Positions 37,513 to 45,681 of a DNA stretch of 64,000 bases are shown piece after piece. Position numbers and translations under genes: made by a program. Within the stretch, counting starts at the first letter, position 1; every line of letters starts with the position of its first letter. Below the pieces are notes generated by a model. That model was not told the DNA's origin. It made no database searches and saw only the letters and a program-made list of their open reading frames with translations. Origin of the DNA: Nakazawaea peltata (Eukaryota; Ascomycota; Pichiomycetes; Alaninales; Pachysolenaceae); contig BCGQ01000002.1 of the NCBI GenBank assembly GCA_001599355.1, positions 1,129,554-1,193,553 on the forward strand, given 5' to 3'.

Positions 37513-38712
37513 TTAAAATACTTTTTTACCCTCAGCCTTTGCCTTACGGATATCTGTACTACTCAATTTCCCCTCCCAGTTCTCATTTCCCCCGATGACT
37601 CCAATTGCAAACACTTCCAACGGGGCCATTCCCTTCTCAACACGAGTTTGGTTGACAATTTTACCCCCCAGCAGAGATTCTTTACTTAAGACCAACAGTT
37701 GGATGTCGGACACATGCAGAGTTGGTCCACAGACGTCATTGATTTGGTGGACTTGAATGTCGGAGAGTTTTGGGGCTACGAATTTGACAAATTCTTCAGC
37801 AATCTTTGCTCTTTCATTATAAGATTGCATGAATTCTTTGAATTTTTTATTGACAAGAAGCAGTTCGCCAGTGACACCTACGATGAGGGTTGATTTTGCA
37901 AGGAAGGAGGAGATTGAGAGGAGGATTTTGTGGCCATCATGGAGATGGTCGAAAGTTCCTCCACACAGGACAGTGTTGTAGGAGGATTCTGTCAGATGAT
38001 GGAGAGAGCCTGAGGATCCAGAAGTTTGGGCTGCCTGGGGTGATTGTGGTGCTTGAAATGCTCCAGATCCAATCACTTCCGATGTAGTTGACCCTTCCTC
38101 CCCTCCAGATCCAACTAAAAATTTCAGTGGGCTACCAGGTCTACTTGGCTGAGCACTGGTCAGCTGACTATGAACAGCACTCTCACTGTGCTCATACCGA
38201 TCAGAATGTCTCAATTCTGCAAGCATAGATACATGAGTATGACGATGAGATTGTTCAGAGGTCGAATCGAAACTGCTGAGTGAAATAAATGAGGTCTTTC
38301 GAGACGCTGGAGGGAAGAGATAAATGATTGGAATTGATTGGGGAAGTGCAAGAGAGTCGAGAAGCAGAAGGATGTTCTTGTTCTGCATTTGTTGGTTATT
38401 GATGAGGATGGCATCCCATGGGTATGATGGAGCTGCGGAGGATTCGGGAGCTCTAGAAGCTATTTGCTCGGCCCAATTGAAAAGCACCGTCGTCTCACAA
38501 ACTTTTGGCTCTCCGAAACCCGAAATCACTTCAAGCTGGCGCCTGCTCATTTCATATGCTACCAGAAGAAACTCTTGGAGTTCTTCTGCATTCTGGAAGG
38601 CTCGAGTCGATAAAATATCGAGTTTCGATTCGGTTTCCACCAACAGCTGACCAATTAACGATTCAACTCCACGTTCTTCTGTATCCACTAAGAGGAGGGA
38701 ATGATGGTGCAT
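37513..38712 (-). CDS. CAB4: Phosphopantetheine adenylyltransferase
   Basis: 399 residues. It makes dephospho-CoA from 4'-phosphopantetheine and ATP, the fourth step of CoA synthesis, as part of the yeast CoA-synthesising complex. The nucleotidyltransferase domain is C-terminal (about 245-399), with GGTFDHLHDGHKILL carrying the HxGH motif, then NERAKIAEEFV and VLSKESLLGGKIVNQ. The N-terminal 240 residues are a eukaryotic extension ending in a Ser/Gln/Pro-rich linker; the protein is about 95 residues longer than S. cerevisiae Cab4. Order and orientation CAB4-CWC22-SCW4 match YGR277C, YGR278W and YGR279C exactly. Confidence 0.93.
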   Translation of the reverse strand: MHHHSLLLVDTEERGVESLIGQLLVETESKLDILSTRAFQNAEELQEFLLVAYEMSRRQLEVISGFGEPKVCETTVLFNWAEQIASRAPESSAAPSYPWDAILINNQQMQNKNILLLLDSLALPQSIPIIYLFPPASRKTSFISLSSFDSTSEQSHRHTHVSMLAELRHSDRYEHSESAVHSQLTSAQPSRPGSPLKFLVGSGGEEGSTTSEVIGSGAFQAPQSPQAAQTSGSSGSLHHLTESSYNTVLCGGTFDHLHDGHKILLSISSFLAKSTLIVGVTGELLLVNKKFKEFMQSYNERAKIAEEFVKFVAPKLSDIQVHQINDVCGPTLHVSDIQLLVLSKESLLGGKIVNQTRVEKGMAPLEVFAIGVIGGNENWEGKLSSTDIRKAKAEGKKVF

Positions 38713-39683
38713 TGTAGGATGGTAAAAGATAGTATGAATGGGTGAGAAAATGGGCCTGTGAATAACTTATGATCACTTAGAATGATCTATGACTTTGTAA
38801 TTGCGTTGAAAATTGGATTGGAGTCCGATATTTGCACCTTGTTGAGGTCAGATCAAACTTGGTTAGTGGCCAGAAGGTAGTTGATTTTGAAAGGATTGAA
38901 AATGGGCTAAAATTGGAGGTATTGGAGTGAAAAAAAGGTCAAAACGTTTCTTCCAGGGTCCAAAATCAGTCTATAGGTTTTATAACGTGTGTTCCACTAC
39001 CTAAAGGTGAATTATTATGAACTGATTTAGTAGGTCTTCTTCTTTAATTAGAGACTGTGCCGCAATTTCTCCGGTTTTTATGTAGGTTTCCTAATTGGGA
39101 CAATAATCCCGGGAAAGGTGGGGCCATCGGAGAGGTGGGGAGGGTTCAGATATAAGGGGGAGATCAGGATATGAGGATAGAGAGATACGGATGGATATAC
39201 TGAGATGGAATGATCCAAACAGGGAGGCGTTAAGATGAAGCTCATACAGCAAGTGCTTGCTCAATCTCTCTGCTTATTATTTGTAGCTGGAATATAAAAA
39301 GCCCGGGCTCATTGCGCGGGTCCTTTAATGTGGGAACTTTTAGCGTGGATCTGGAAAAGTAACTCATTTCGTAAAATGCTATGTTTAGTTTCGTAAATTG
39401 CTAAATATATGAGTTAGTAAATTGCTCTGATTACAATTCGTATTATGCTCAGTAGTGTAAAAATCTTCATTTCCGCGGGTTAGTTAAGGTGGGTTTAAGA
39501 TTTGATAGATGAAGGGTGAACTAACCAGGTAGTTGGAGGTTATTTCGAGAAATTGGGCTCAAAAAGGAAATTCCTGTGTTTCTGAGAGGGTTTAGGTTTG
39601 GCATCGTCGCGTTTTAAGTTCAAAATCCCAAAACTCATCCAGTTCAAGTGCCCCTTCACTGCAAAAATACTGAAAAATTGGAG
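38713..39683. promoter_or_regulatory. Divergent promoter region CAB4/CWC22 (about 970 bases)
   Basis: No gene seen. Three related units lie at 39367-39380, 39389-39402 and 39414-39426: TTTCGTAAAATGCT, TTTCGTAAATTGCT and TTAGTAAATTGCT. A G-rich purine stretch lies near 39110-39200. No RGTCGTGYA element was seen. Confidence 0.5.
39367..39426. repeat. Three spaced 13-14 bp units upstream of CWC22
   Basis: TTTCGTAAAATGCT-type units at about 22- and 25-base intervals, roughly 260-320 bases before the CWC22 ATG. The even spacing suggests binding sites. Confidence 0.6.
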
Positions 39684-41672
39684 ATGACTGGGAAAGGTGG
39701 TCTGGATAATGGCAATATGAAGTCAAATCTGCCATCTTTGCTGCTTCAGAAGGCTAGAGATGAGATTAGGCGTTTAGAAAAGGCTGGGAAATATGTTGCT
39801 CCACTGAGAAAAGCCGAATTAAGACGGTTAGAACTGCTGGAAAATTCTGGAGGAGGCGATGACCAGTCAGAAGAGGACAGTCAAGACGCTGAAAAACAAC
39901 ATTCTGAATGGATAAAGCTTCAGAAAACCATCATTGGCCTCATAAATAAGGTCAACAGCGAAAATATCCGAGAAGTCATAGTGGAATTGTTCCGTATCAA
40001 CGTCATTCGAGGTAAAGGTATATTGACCAGAGCTATAATGAAGGCGACGGCTGGAAAATCGTCGTATATTCCTGTATATCTGTCATTGGTGCTGGTTTTG
40101 AATAGTAAGGTGCCCGAGATAGGTGAATTATTGATCAAGAGGTTGTGTTTGGATTTCAGAAAGAACTTCAGAGCTGCTTTTGATTCTCCAAAACATGACG
40201 GAAATCTGTTGGCTGGAAATTCCCTGGTCGGAAGTTCTCTGGCCACTTCCCTTGTAGATACATGTCTCTTAATTCTGCATTTATGTAATCAGCAAGTACT
40301 GCATGAGATTGTAGCTCTCCAAATCATCCATGTCCTACTTGAGCTGCCCACCAATGACCGTAAAGTAGAAATATGTAGTGAAATAGTACTTCTGTCAGGC
40401 CAATTACTTGAAGAGGTGAGTCGTGAACTGATGAGGGGGATATTTGAAAGGTTGAGAGTACTCCTTCAAGAAGGTTTATCATCAGAAATTAAGCTCGATA
40501 GGACTCTTGTTAAGATCGAAAACCTCATCAGTTCTCGTCGGGTTGATTTTAAAGAGAATCCTCGGATACCTGACTCTGAGAATTTGGATCTTGTAGAAGA
40601 AGACGAACAAGTCACTCATATGATAAGTTTAGATGATGAGGATTTAGAAGATGAGGTTCTTGAGTATTTAGATAAGTTCGTATATGACGATAAATGGGAA
40701 CAAAGAGAGTCTGAGTATGCTGAGATTAGAAAAGAAATTTTGGGCGATGAGGACGAGGAAGAGGAAGAGAGTGAGGACGGAGAGGAAGAAGATGAACCAG
40801 AGCAACCTCAAATCATTGATAAAACTCTGACAAACCTCGCTAATTTCCAGAAACTGACTTATCTCACAATCATGTCAAGTATGAACGCCGATGAGCTGGT
40901 CCATAAACTTCTTAAACTTAATCTTACTAATAAAGGTATGGATGGAGAACTCCTTGAGATGATAATTCGATCATGTTCACAAGAGAAGACGTATTCGAAG
41001 TATTATGGTCAAATTGGGGAGAAAATCGCATCGTTAAACCGTAATTGGTCAAGTCTTTTCCAAGAAACTTTTGTGAGGTATTTTACTGAGGAATGTCTGG
41101 TGTTAGAGACGAACCAACTACGTAATGTGCTGAAGTTTTGGGGTCATATGTTTAGTTCTGATAGGATGGGTTGGGAATGCTTGGAATGTGTAAAATTGAC
41201 TGAGGAGGAGTCAACTCTGCTGTCTCGTATTTTCCTCAAATTCATGTTCCAGCAAATGGTGGAAGAAATGGGGGTTGAAATGTTGAAAGAGAGGTTGGGT
41301 GAGGAGTATATAATGGACTTTACAAATGGGATGATGCCGGTGAAGTTCATTGAGACTGAAGATTGTGATTTTGAGCTGTATCTTTCTCATCTTCGTTTCC
41401 TGATCAATTTCTTTACGCTGATTGGATTGGGGGTGTTGACCGAGGAGATGAGAGAAGTTTTAGTGGTTCGTGAAGAGGAAGAAGAAAGGGGGAGAGGTAG
41501 AGGCAGAGGCAGAGATGAGGATGAAAGAGATAGGTCATTCTCTCGTTCTGTATCTCCTGAAGAAGAAAGAGGACGAGTTAGAGATAGATCTGAGTCGTAT
41601 TCTCGGTCTCGTTCAGCTTCGTATTCTCGGTCTAGATCAACCTCAAGAGATCTTAAACGACCACGGATATAA
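39684..41672 (+). CDS. CWC22: Pre-mRNA splicing factor Cwc22
   Basis: 662 residues from the first ATG; the frame is open 12 codons upstream but only with GTG. Cwc22 is a spliceosome component needed for the first catalytic step. A MIF4G domain lies at about 85-280 (WIKLQKTIIGLINKVNSENI and NVIRGKGILTRAIMKAT). An acidic linker follows at about 315-385 and an MA3 domain at about 395-510. The C-terminal 60 residues are rich in Arg/Ser/Glu with SRSRSxSYSRSRS, an RS-like tail that S. cerevisiae Cwc22 lacks but that resembles the form in other eukaryotes. Confidence 0.93.
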   Translation: MTGKGGLDNGNMKSNLPSLLLQKARDEIRRLEKAGKYVAPLRKAELRRLELLENSGGGDDQSEEDSQDAEKQHSEWIKLQKTIIGLINKVNSENIREVIVELFRINVIRGKGILTRAIMKATAGKSSYIPVYLSLVLVLNSKVPEIGELLIKRLCLDFRKNFRAAFDSPKHDGNLLAGNSLVGSSLATSLVDTCLLILHLCNQQVLHEIVALQIIHVLLELPTNDRKVEICSEIVLLSGQLLEEVSRELMRGIFERLRVLLQEGLSSEIKLDRTLVKIENLISSRRVDFKENPRIPDSENLDLVEEDEQVTHMISLDDEDLEDEVLEYLDKFVYDDKWEQRESEYAEIRKEILGDEDEEEEESEDGEEEDEPEQPQIIDKTLTNLANFQKLTYLTIMSSMNADELVHKLLKLNLTNKGMDGELLEMIIRSCSQEKTYSKYYGQIGEKIASLNRNWSSLFQETFVRYFTEECLVLETNQLRNVLKFWGHMFSSDRMGWECLECVKLTEEESTLLSRIFLKFMFQQMVEEMGVEMLKERLGEEYIMDFTNGMMPVKFIETEDCDFELYLSHLRFLINFFTLIGLGVLTEEMREVLVVREEEEERGRGRGRGRDEDERDRSFSRSVSPEEERGRVRDRSESYSRSRSASYSRSRSTSRDLKRPRI

Positions 41673-42425
41673 AAATAAGTATATAATGCCACGGAGAATT
41701 AAAAAAGTCTGATTAAGTCTTGTAGATAATAGAGATTTATGGAATGAAACAAGAGACTACTTGAAAAACAATTAAGGTTATGCACGTAATTTAGGACTCA
41801 GGGCCGAGTAACTCAACCTGCTGCTCTCTGCTGCTTCGTATGTTGCAGCATTCTGCCCTGAAATCCAAAGGTGAAAATTTTTCATTTTCTGCCTCTTGCA
41901 GCAGACGGGGGCAGATTTGCAGTAGAGCATGATTCCAGGGGATCGGGGAAGCGGATCCCTCACTCGAGGCTTATGGTCAAAGGCTCTATTGACACTACTA
42001 AGGCCATGGCTCAGTGTCTACCAATATACCCAAGCCCATTAAGATCCTTCTTTATTCTTTGTTCGCCGGATTTAAACTTTAAGGTTGGGCGTGCTGTCCC
42101 GATTTGGAAATCGAGATTCCTAATTGGGATACAACAACCGGCTTTTAAAAATTAAAGTTTTAAGCTACGAATTTCCCGATTCGGACAGTTTTGAGATCCG
42201 GCAAAAAATGAGAAATGATTCTGATCTTTCCAAGTCAAAAGCTACAACAGATTGTAATGGTATGATTTTAATTCACTTATAAAATGGTCAGTGAACCTAG
42301 TCCACAGACCTATTTGAAAAAAGTACTCGTTTGTAGAAAGTAAAATAATAAAATGTAGTTTCAAAAAAAAAAAAGCAAACATTTGACGAATCAAATGGTT
42401 GTTTTGGAGATCAGATCAGACCCAT
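41673..42425. other. 753-base gap between convergent CWC22 and the SCW-type gene
   Basis: No ORF of note. Around 41815-41915 there are several CTGCTGC/GCAGC stretches able to pair, and GAAAATTTTTC at 41872-41882. A 12-base A run lies just downstream of the glucanase stop (about 42365-42376). Homology to known ncRNAs was not recognised. Confidence 0.45.
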
Positions 42426-43541
42426 TTAAGAGTCAGACAAGATACCCCAGTACTTCTCGACACCGTATTGACCATCGGCCTTCCAGTAGTCGTTGAAAGC
42501 AGTGTAGACAATAGCATCGTTACCACAAGATTCCTTGATAGAAGCGATAGCAGCCTTTTGGTTAGACTTGGATGGGACGGCGACACCGTAGGTCTCACCT
42601 TGAGATGGCCAACCGGTCTCGGTGATGAAGACGTTCTTGTCACCGCTACAAGCGTTCCAGACTCTTTGGATTTGTTCAAGAACCCATTCACCAGCCTCAT
42701 CGTAAGTGGTGTAACCGTCAAAGTAAGCGTGAGCGTTAACAGCCATGTAGTCAGAGATGGAACATAAACCTGGGTTGTTGATGACAGCAATGAAAGTGTC
42801 AACAGAGACGACACTACCGGTGTAACCAGCAGCAGTCAAGTAAGATCTACCGGACTCAACGTAAGAAGCAACTTGAGAAACAGTGGCCTCACCAGAGTTA
42901 ACTAATTCGTTACCGATGGAAACAGTGTAAACATCGTCCCAAGAACCGTAAGATTCAATAGCAGAAGCCATGGTTTGGATACCGGACTCAATTTGGTCGA
43001 CGTAGTAGATACCAAGGAACAATTTTTGGCCGTCCAGCTTAGCTTGCAAAACGTTAGCAACTTGGTTACAGTCGACACCGTATAATCTGATAACCTCGTA
43101 GTCGGACAATTGAGCCAAGTCTTCTTGGACGGCAGAAAGGTCCTTACAAGCACCAGAAGCGGTGTATGGAGAGTAAGTGATACCCTTGGCACCAGCACCG
43201 AAAGAACCAGAGTCGGAAGAGCTGGTGGAAGTAGCCTCGGAAGTGGCAATGGAGGTGGAGCTGATGGAAGTGGTAGCGGTCAAAGAGGTGGTGTCGGCAA
43301 CTGGAGTGTCAACCTCGATGGCAGAAGTGGTGGTGGAGTAAGAGGTAGCTGGAGTTCCAACAGAGGAAGTAGAAGTTGGAGCGGCACCGGCTTGGTTACC
43401 GTAAACAGTGACCAAAGTGGTACGGGTGACAACGTGAACAGCTCTCTTCTCGTGTTGGTGGTGGACATGCTCGATTGGCGAGGCCAAGACGGCAGAGGCC
43501 ATGGTCAGAGCAGCAACGATAGTCTTCAAGTTAAGTTGCAT
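42426..43541 (-). CDS. SCW4: Cell-wall glucanase of the SCW4/SCW10/MP65 family (GH17)
   Basis: 371 residues from the first ATG (an in-frame TTG lies 12 bases upstream). It is a secreted cell-wall protein acting on beta-1,3-glucan. A signal peptide (about 1-20, ending near SAVLAS) is followed by a short propeptide ending in HEKR, a Kex2 site. A Ser/Thr-rich stretch covers about 35-110, then the GH17 domain with Glu residues in VSIGNELVNSGEA and VFITETGWPSQGETYG. The C-terminal half is nearly identical in motif to Scw4 (VSVDTFIAVINNPG, YMAVNAHAYFDG, YGVEKYWGIL). The gene counts as the single ancestor of SCW4 and SCW10. It has a strong codon bias, so probably high expression. Confidence 0.94.
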   Translation of the reverse strand: MQLNLKTIVAALTMASAVLASPIEHVHHQHEKRAVHVVTRTTLVTVYGNQAGAAPTSTSSVGTPATSYSTTTSAIEVDTPVADTTSLTATTSISSTSIATSEATSTSSSDSGSFGAGAKGITYSPYTASGACKDLSAVQEDLAQLSDYEVIRLYGVDCNQVANVLQAKLDGQKLFLGIYYVDQIESGIQTMASAIESYGSWDDVYTVSIGNELVNSGEATVSQVASYVESGRSYLTAAGYTGSVVSVDTFIAVINNPGLCSISDYMAVNAHAYFDGYTTYDEAGEWVLEQIQRVWNACSGDKNVFITETGWPSQGETYGVAVPSKSNQKAAIASIKESCGNDAIVYTAFNDYWKADGQYGVEKYWGILSDS

Positions 43542-43950
43542 CTTAATAAACAATGAATGAACGGACTTGATGGGAATAGATTTTTATATGGTAAAATTGG
43601 GAATAACGAGTGAAGTTTGGTCTAGACGAAATAATATCACGAAATAGTTGAAACGAATTAACTATCTGGTATAAAGGAATGGACGATACTTATTTCAATG
43701 AACCAATAAATTTGTTGAGGAGTAGCAAATTGAGTTGATTTCCAAGGATATTCTTGGATATATAAACAAAAGTTGTTGTTGTTGGAGATTACAAGGGAAA
43801 AGGGCAAGAAAGTGGGAGATATGCGGGAGAAAGGGGCACGAGTGTGAAAATTTTTCGTAAGCGCAGAGGAATATGTGGGCAGATTGGGGTGGGAAACACA
43901 TATTTTTTACAACACCATCGAAATATGTTTTTTTATGGGTGTGTTTCAGG

Positions 43951-43969
43951 TAAACAGATTTCCTGTTTA
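43951..43969. promoter_or_regulatory. Inverted TAAACAG pair (forkhead-type)
   Basis: TAAACAG and CTGTTTA with a 5-base spacer; the left arm lies in GGTAAACAG, matching the forkhead core GTAAACA. It is about 410 bases upstream of the glucanase gene. S. cerevisiae cell-wall glucanase genes are cell-cycle regulated; the link is inference. Confidence 0.45.
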
Positions 43970-44411
43970 GGAAAGAAGCATACAACTTTATTACATTTTG
44001 TTTTCCCTGTTGAGTAAGAAATATACAGTTTGTGGCCAAGACTAAGTATGTGAGACGAATCAGTGGGTTGGGAGGACTTGGCGAGGGAATATTGACTGAA
44101 AGGAGGAGTGGGAGTATCCGAGGATTGAGGAGGAATTGGTAGTGAGGGAGAGATGAAAATTGGGATATGTGGATGGAGAGAGGTGGTGATCTAGAAGTTG
44201 TGAGCGGAGGGCAGTGAACAAGAGACACTGAACCAGAGACAGTGACAGTTAAGTAGGACTTTGAATCATCTTATACATTCTGTACAGCTAGAGTCTGTCT
44301 AATCTAGTTCACCTTCAATTAATTCTGATTATAGTGATGTCATCCCGTCATTCCCGATATTACCCCTATCTTCAAACATCTGCGTCAACTAAGCCCAACT
44401 TTAATGCTTGA

Positions 44412-44426
44412 GACGTCATATAAAAT
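44412..44426 (+). promoter_or_regulatory. CRE-like site plus TATA box without a gene
   Basis: GACGTCA touches TATAAAAT. The nearest gene in this direction, MMS4, starts over 1.2 kb away, too far for its own TATA box. Confidence 0.4.
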
Positions 44427-44558
44427 AAATCAAACCTACAATTGAATCAATTTATCTACTACAAAAACCCTCTTTCTTAAAGTCTAGACTACTTTTTTGC
44501 TTTCTTCTGCTTATACTGACATAATATATAGGTCTTCATCGTACCTAATACGTTGTAT

Positions 44559-44620
44559 GTAGAGTAGTGTACTGTAGAGTACTGTGAAGTGTACTGTAAA
44601 GTACTGCGTAGTGTGCTGCA
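44559..44620. repeat. Degenerate GTACTGTA/AGAGTA tandem repeat
   Basis: About five imperfect units of roughly 10-13 bases (GTGTACTGTAGAGTACTGTG type). Confidence 0.6.
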
Positions 44621-45576
44621 GCTCGCAATCGTTCTGCGCTCGTACCGTAATTTTTATGTGCCCACCCATATTTTTCCTACGCTTTAGTCCCGAGAAGCCC
44701 AATTATTCGACAAAGAGATCTGGAGGTGGCTCAGTACGGAATATGCCCCTGAGTCGGTGAGGCGATTTGGGACTGGGAACTGACGGGACCATTTTTAAGG
44801 TTAATTGCACTCAATCAGCAATTGGACCGTGTCACTGCTTCCCGCACCTGTCAAACCAATATCTGGAGTCAGACACTATTCTCCAAGTTGATCTGCTGTT
44901 TTGTTTGATCTTGAGTCTATGATTTGAGGATTTGCCTCATATGTTTTTCCCACTGTTTTTACTAGGTGCTTGTGTGTTTTGCCTCTATTTTCCCTGCTAT
45001 TTTGTGTTTTCCCTACGTTTTTTGTGTTTTTTGTTTATATTTTCATCTCTTTGTTTCAGTCTTGTTTACTTTTTCTTATCCAGACTTTTTTCGTAGGGCC
45101 TGTTTTTCTCAGTCTCACTCAGCCTAAACAGATTTTATTACTGTGGATCAGACCGCAAGAGACTCGATTTCCGATTTTTAAATCGATGAATAAAGTTCTT
45201 CCTTAGTCACTGTAGCAATTTAAGGTTACATGTGCCGATTATTATTCTTGCTGTGATTAATTAAACTTATGATTCTATGCATTTGTTAGGTAGCCTCAAT
45301 TTAGAGAAATATATAGTTTAGATCTGGGCTATTAAATGAATTACTTGGGTGTGGAATGCTTTATTGGAATTTATTGTGTTTCCATTGGTTCAGCTGATTC
45401 CACTGTCTCAACTCCTTAACCTCCTCCTCCCCTTCTCAGCCCTCTGTTACACTGTCTTCCTCTCTCTTGACCTGCCTACCCCTACCGTGTCTACCCTCTG
45501 TTAGCCTGACCTGTCCCACCTTAAAAGTATCCCTTTCTTACTATAAACAAATAACTCTTTATGGACGTTTGAGATT

Positions 45577-45585
45577 CACACGACC
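45577..45585 (-). promoter_or_regulatory. Near-match to RGTCGTGYA in MMS4 promoter
   Basis: CACACGACC, one mismatch, 93 bases before the MMS4 ATG. Confidence 0.4.
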
Positions 45586-45660
45586 TTTTCCGTCTTCGCG
45601 TCAAATCAACTTTTTAAGTCTCATCTCAAGTCATATTGCCTCCTCATATCAAGCATATCC

Positions 45661-45681
45661 ATGCCAAATCTCATCATATGA
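45661..45681 (+). other. Upstream ORF overlapping the MMS4 start
   Basis: An ATG at 45661 opens a 6-codon frame (MPNLII) whose TGA overlaps the MMS4 ATG as ATGA. If transcripts start upstream of 45661, ribosomes meet this frame first. Confidence 0.5.

Larger units (their letters stand above)
43542..45677. other. 2.1 kb gap between SCW4-type gene and MMS4
   Basis: The largest gene-free stretch. The left part is the glucanase promoter, with a GAAAATTTTTC box at 43846-43856 and an inverted TAAACAG pair at 43951-43969. In the middle, on the + strand, TGATGTCAT (44335) and GACGTCA (44412) are followed directly by TATAAAAT (44419), which looks like a promoter with no ORF behind it. Next come a degenerate GTACTGTA repeat (44559-44620) and a more complex, GC-balanced part at 44640-44900. 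A strongly T-rich stretch (44940-45110) precedes the MMS4 promoter. Confidence 0.5.

Noticed and set aside
41780-42000. Structured ncRNA or intron around the CTGCTGC/GCAGC stretches
   Set aside because: Pairing is possible but no complete known RNA architecture and no splice-site set could be found; left as an intergenic note.
42416-43556. Several open frames of 115-148 codons across the glucanase gene in other frames
   Set aside because: They are shadows of a strongly codon-biased gene, and their Thr/Ser/Leu and Gly/Ser composition follows from its repeats.
43695-44228. Open frame of 177 codons on the minus strand, upstream of the glucanase gene
   Set aside because: Composition is that of translated promoter DNA, rich in Pro/Ser/Leu/His without ordered motifs. 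It overlaps the likely glucanase promoter and carries no family signature.
44728-44800. Possible tRNA: GTGGCTCAGT looks like an A box
   Set aside because: No B box (GGTTCGANNCC type) follows at a suitable distance and no acceptor stem pairs.
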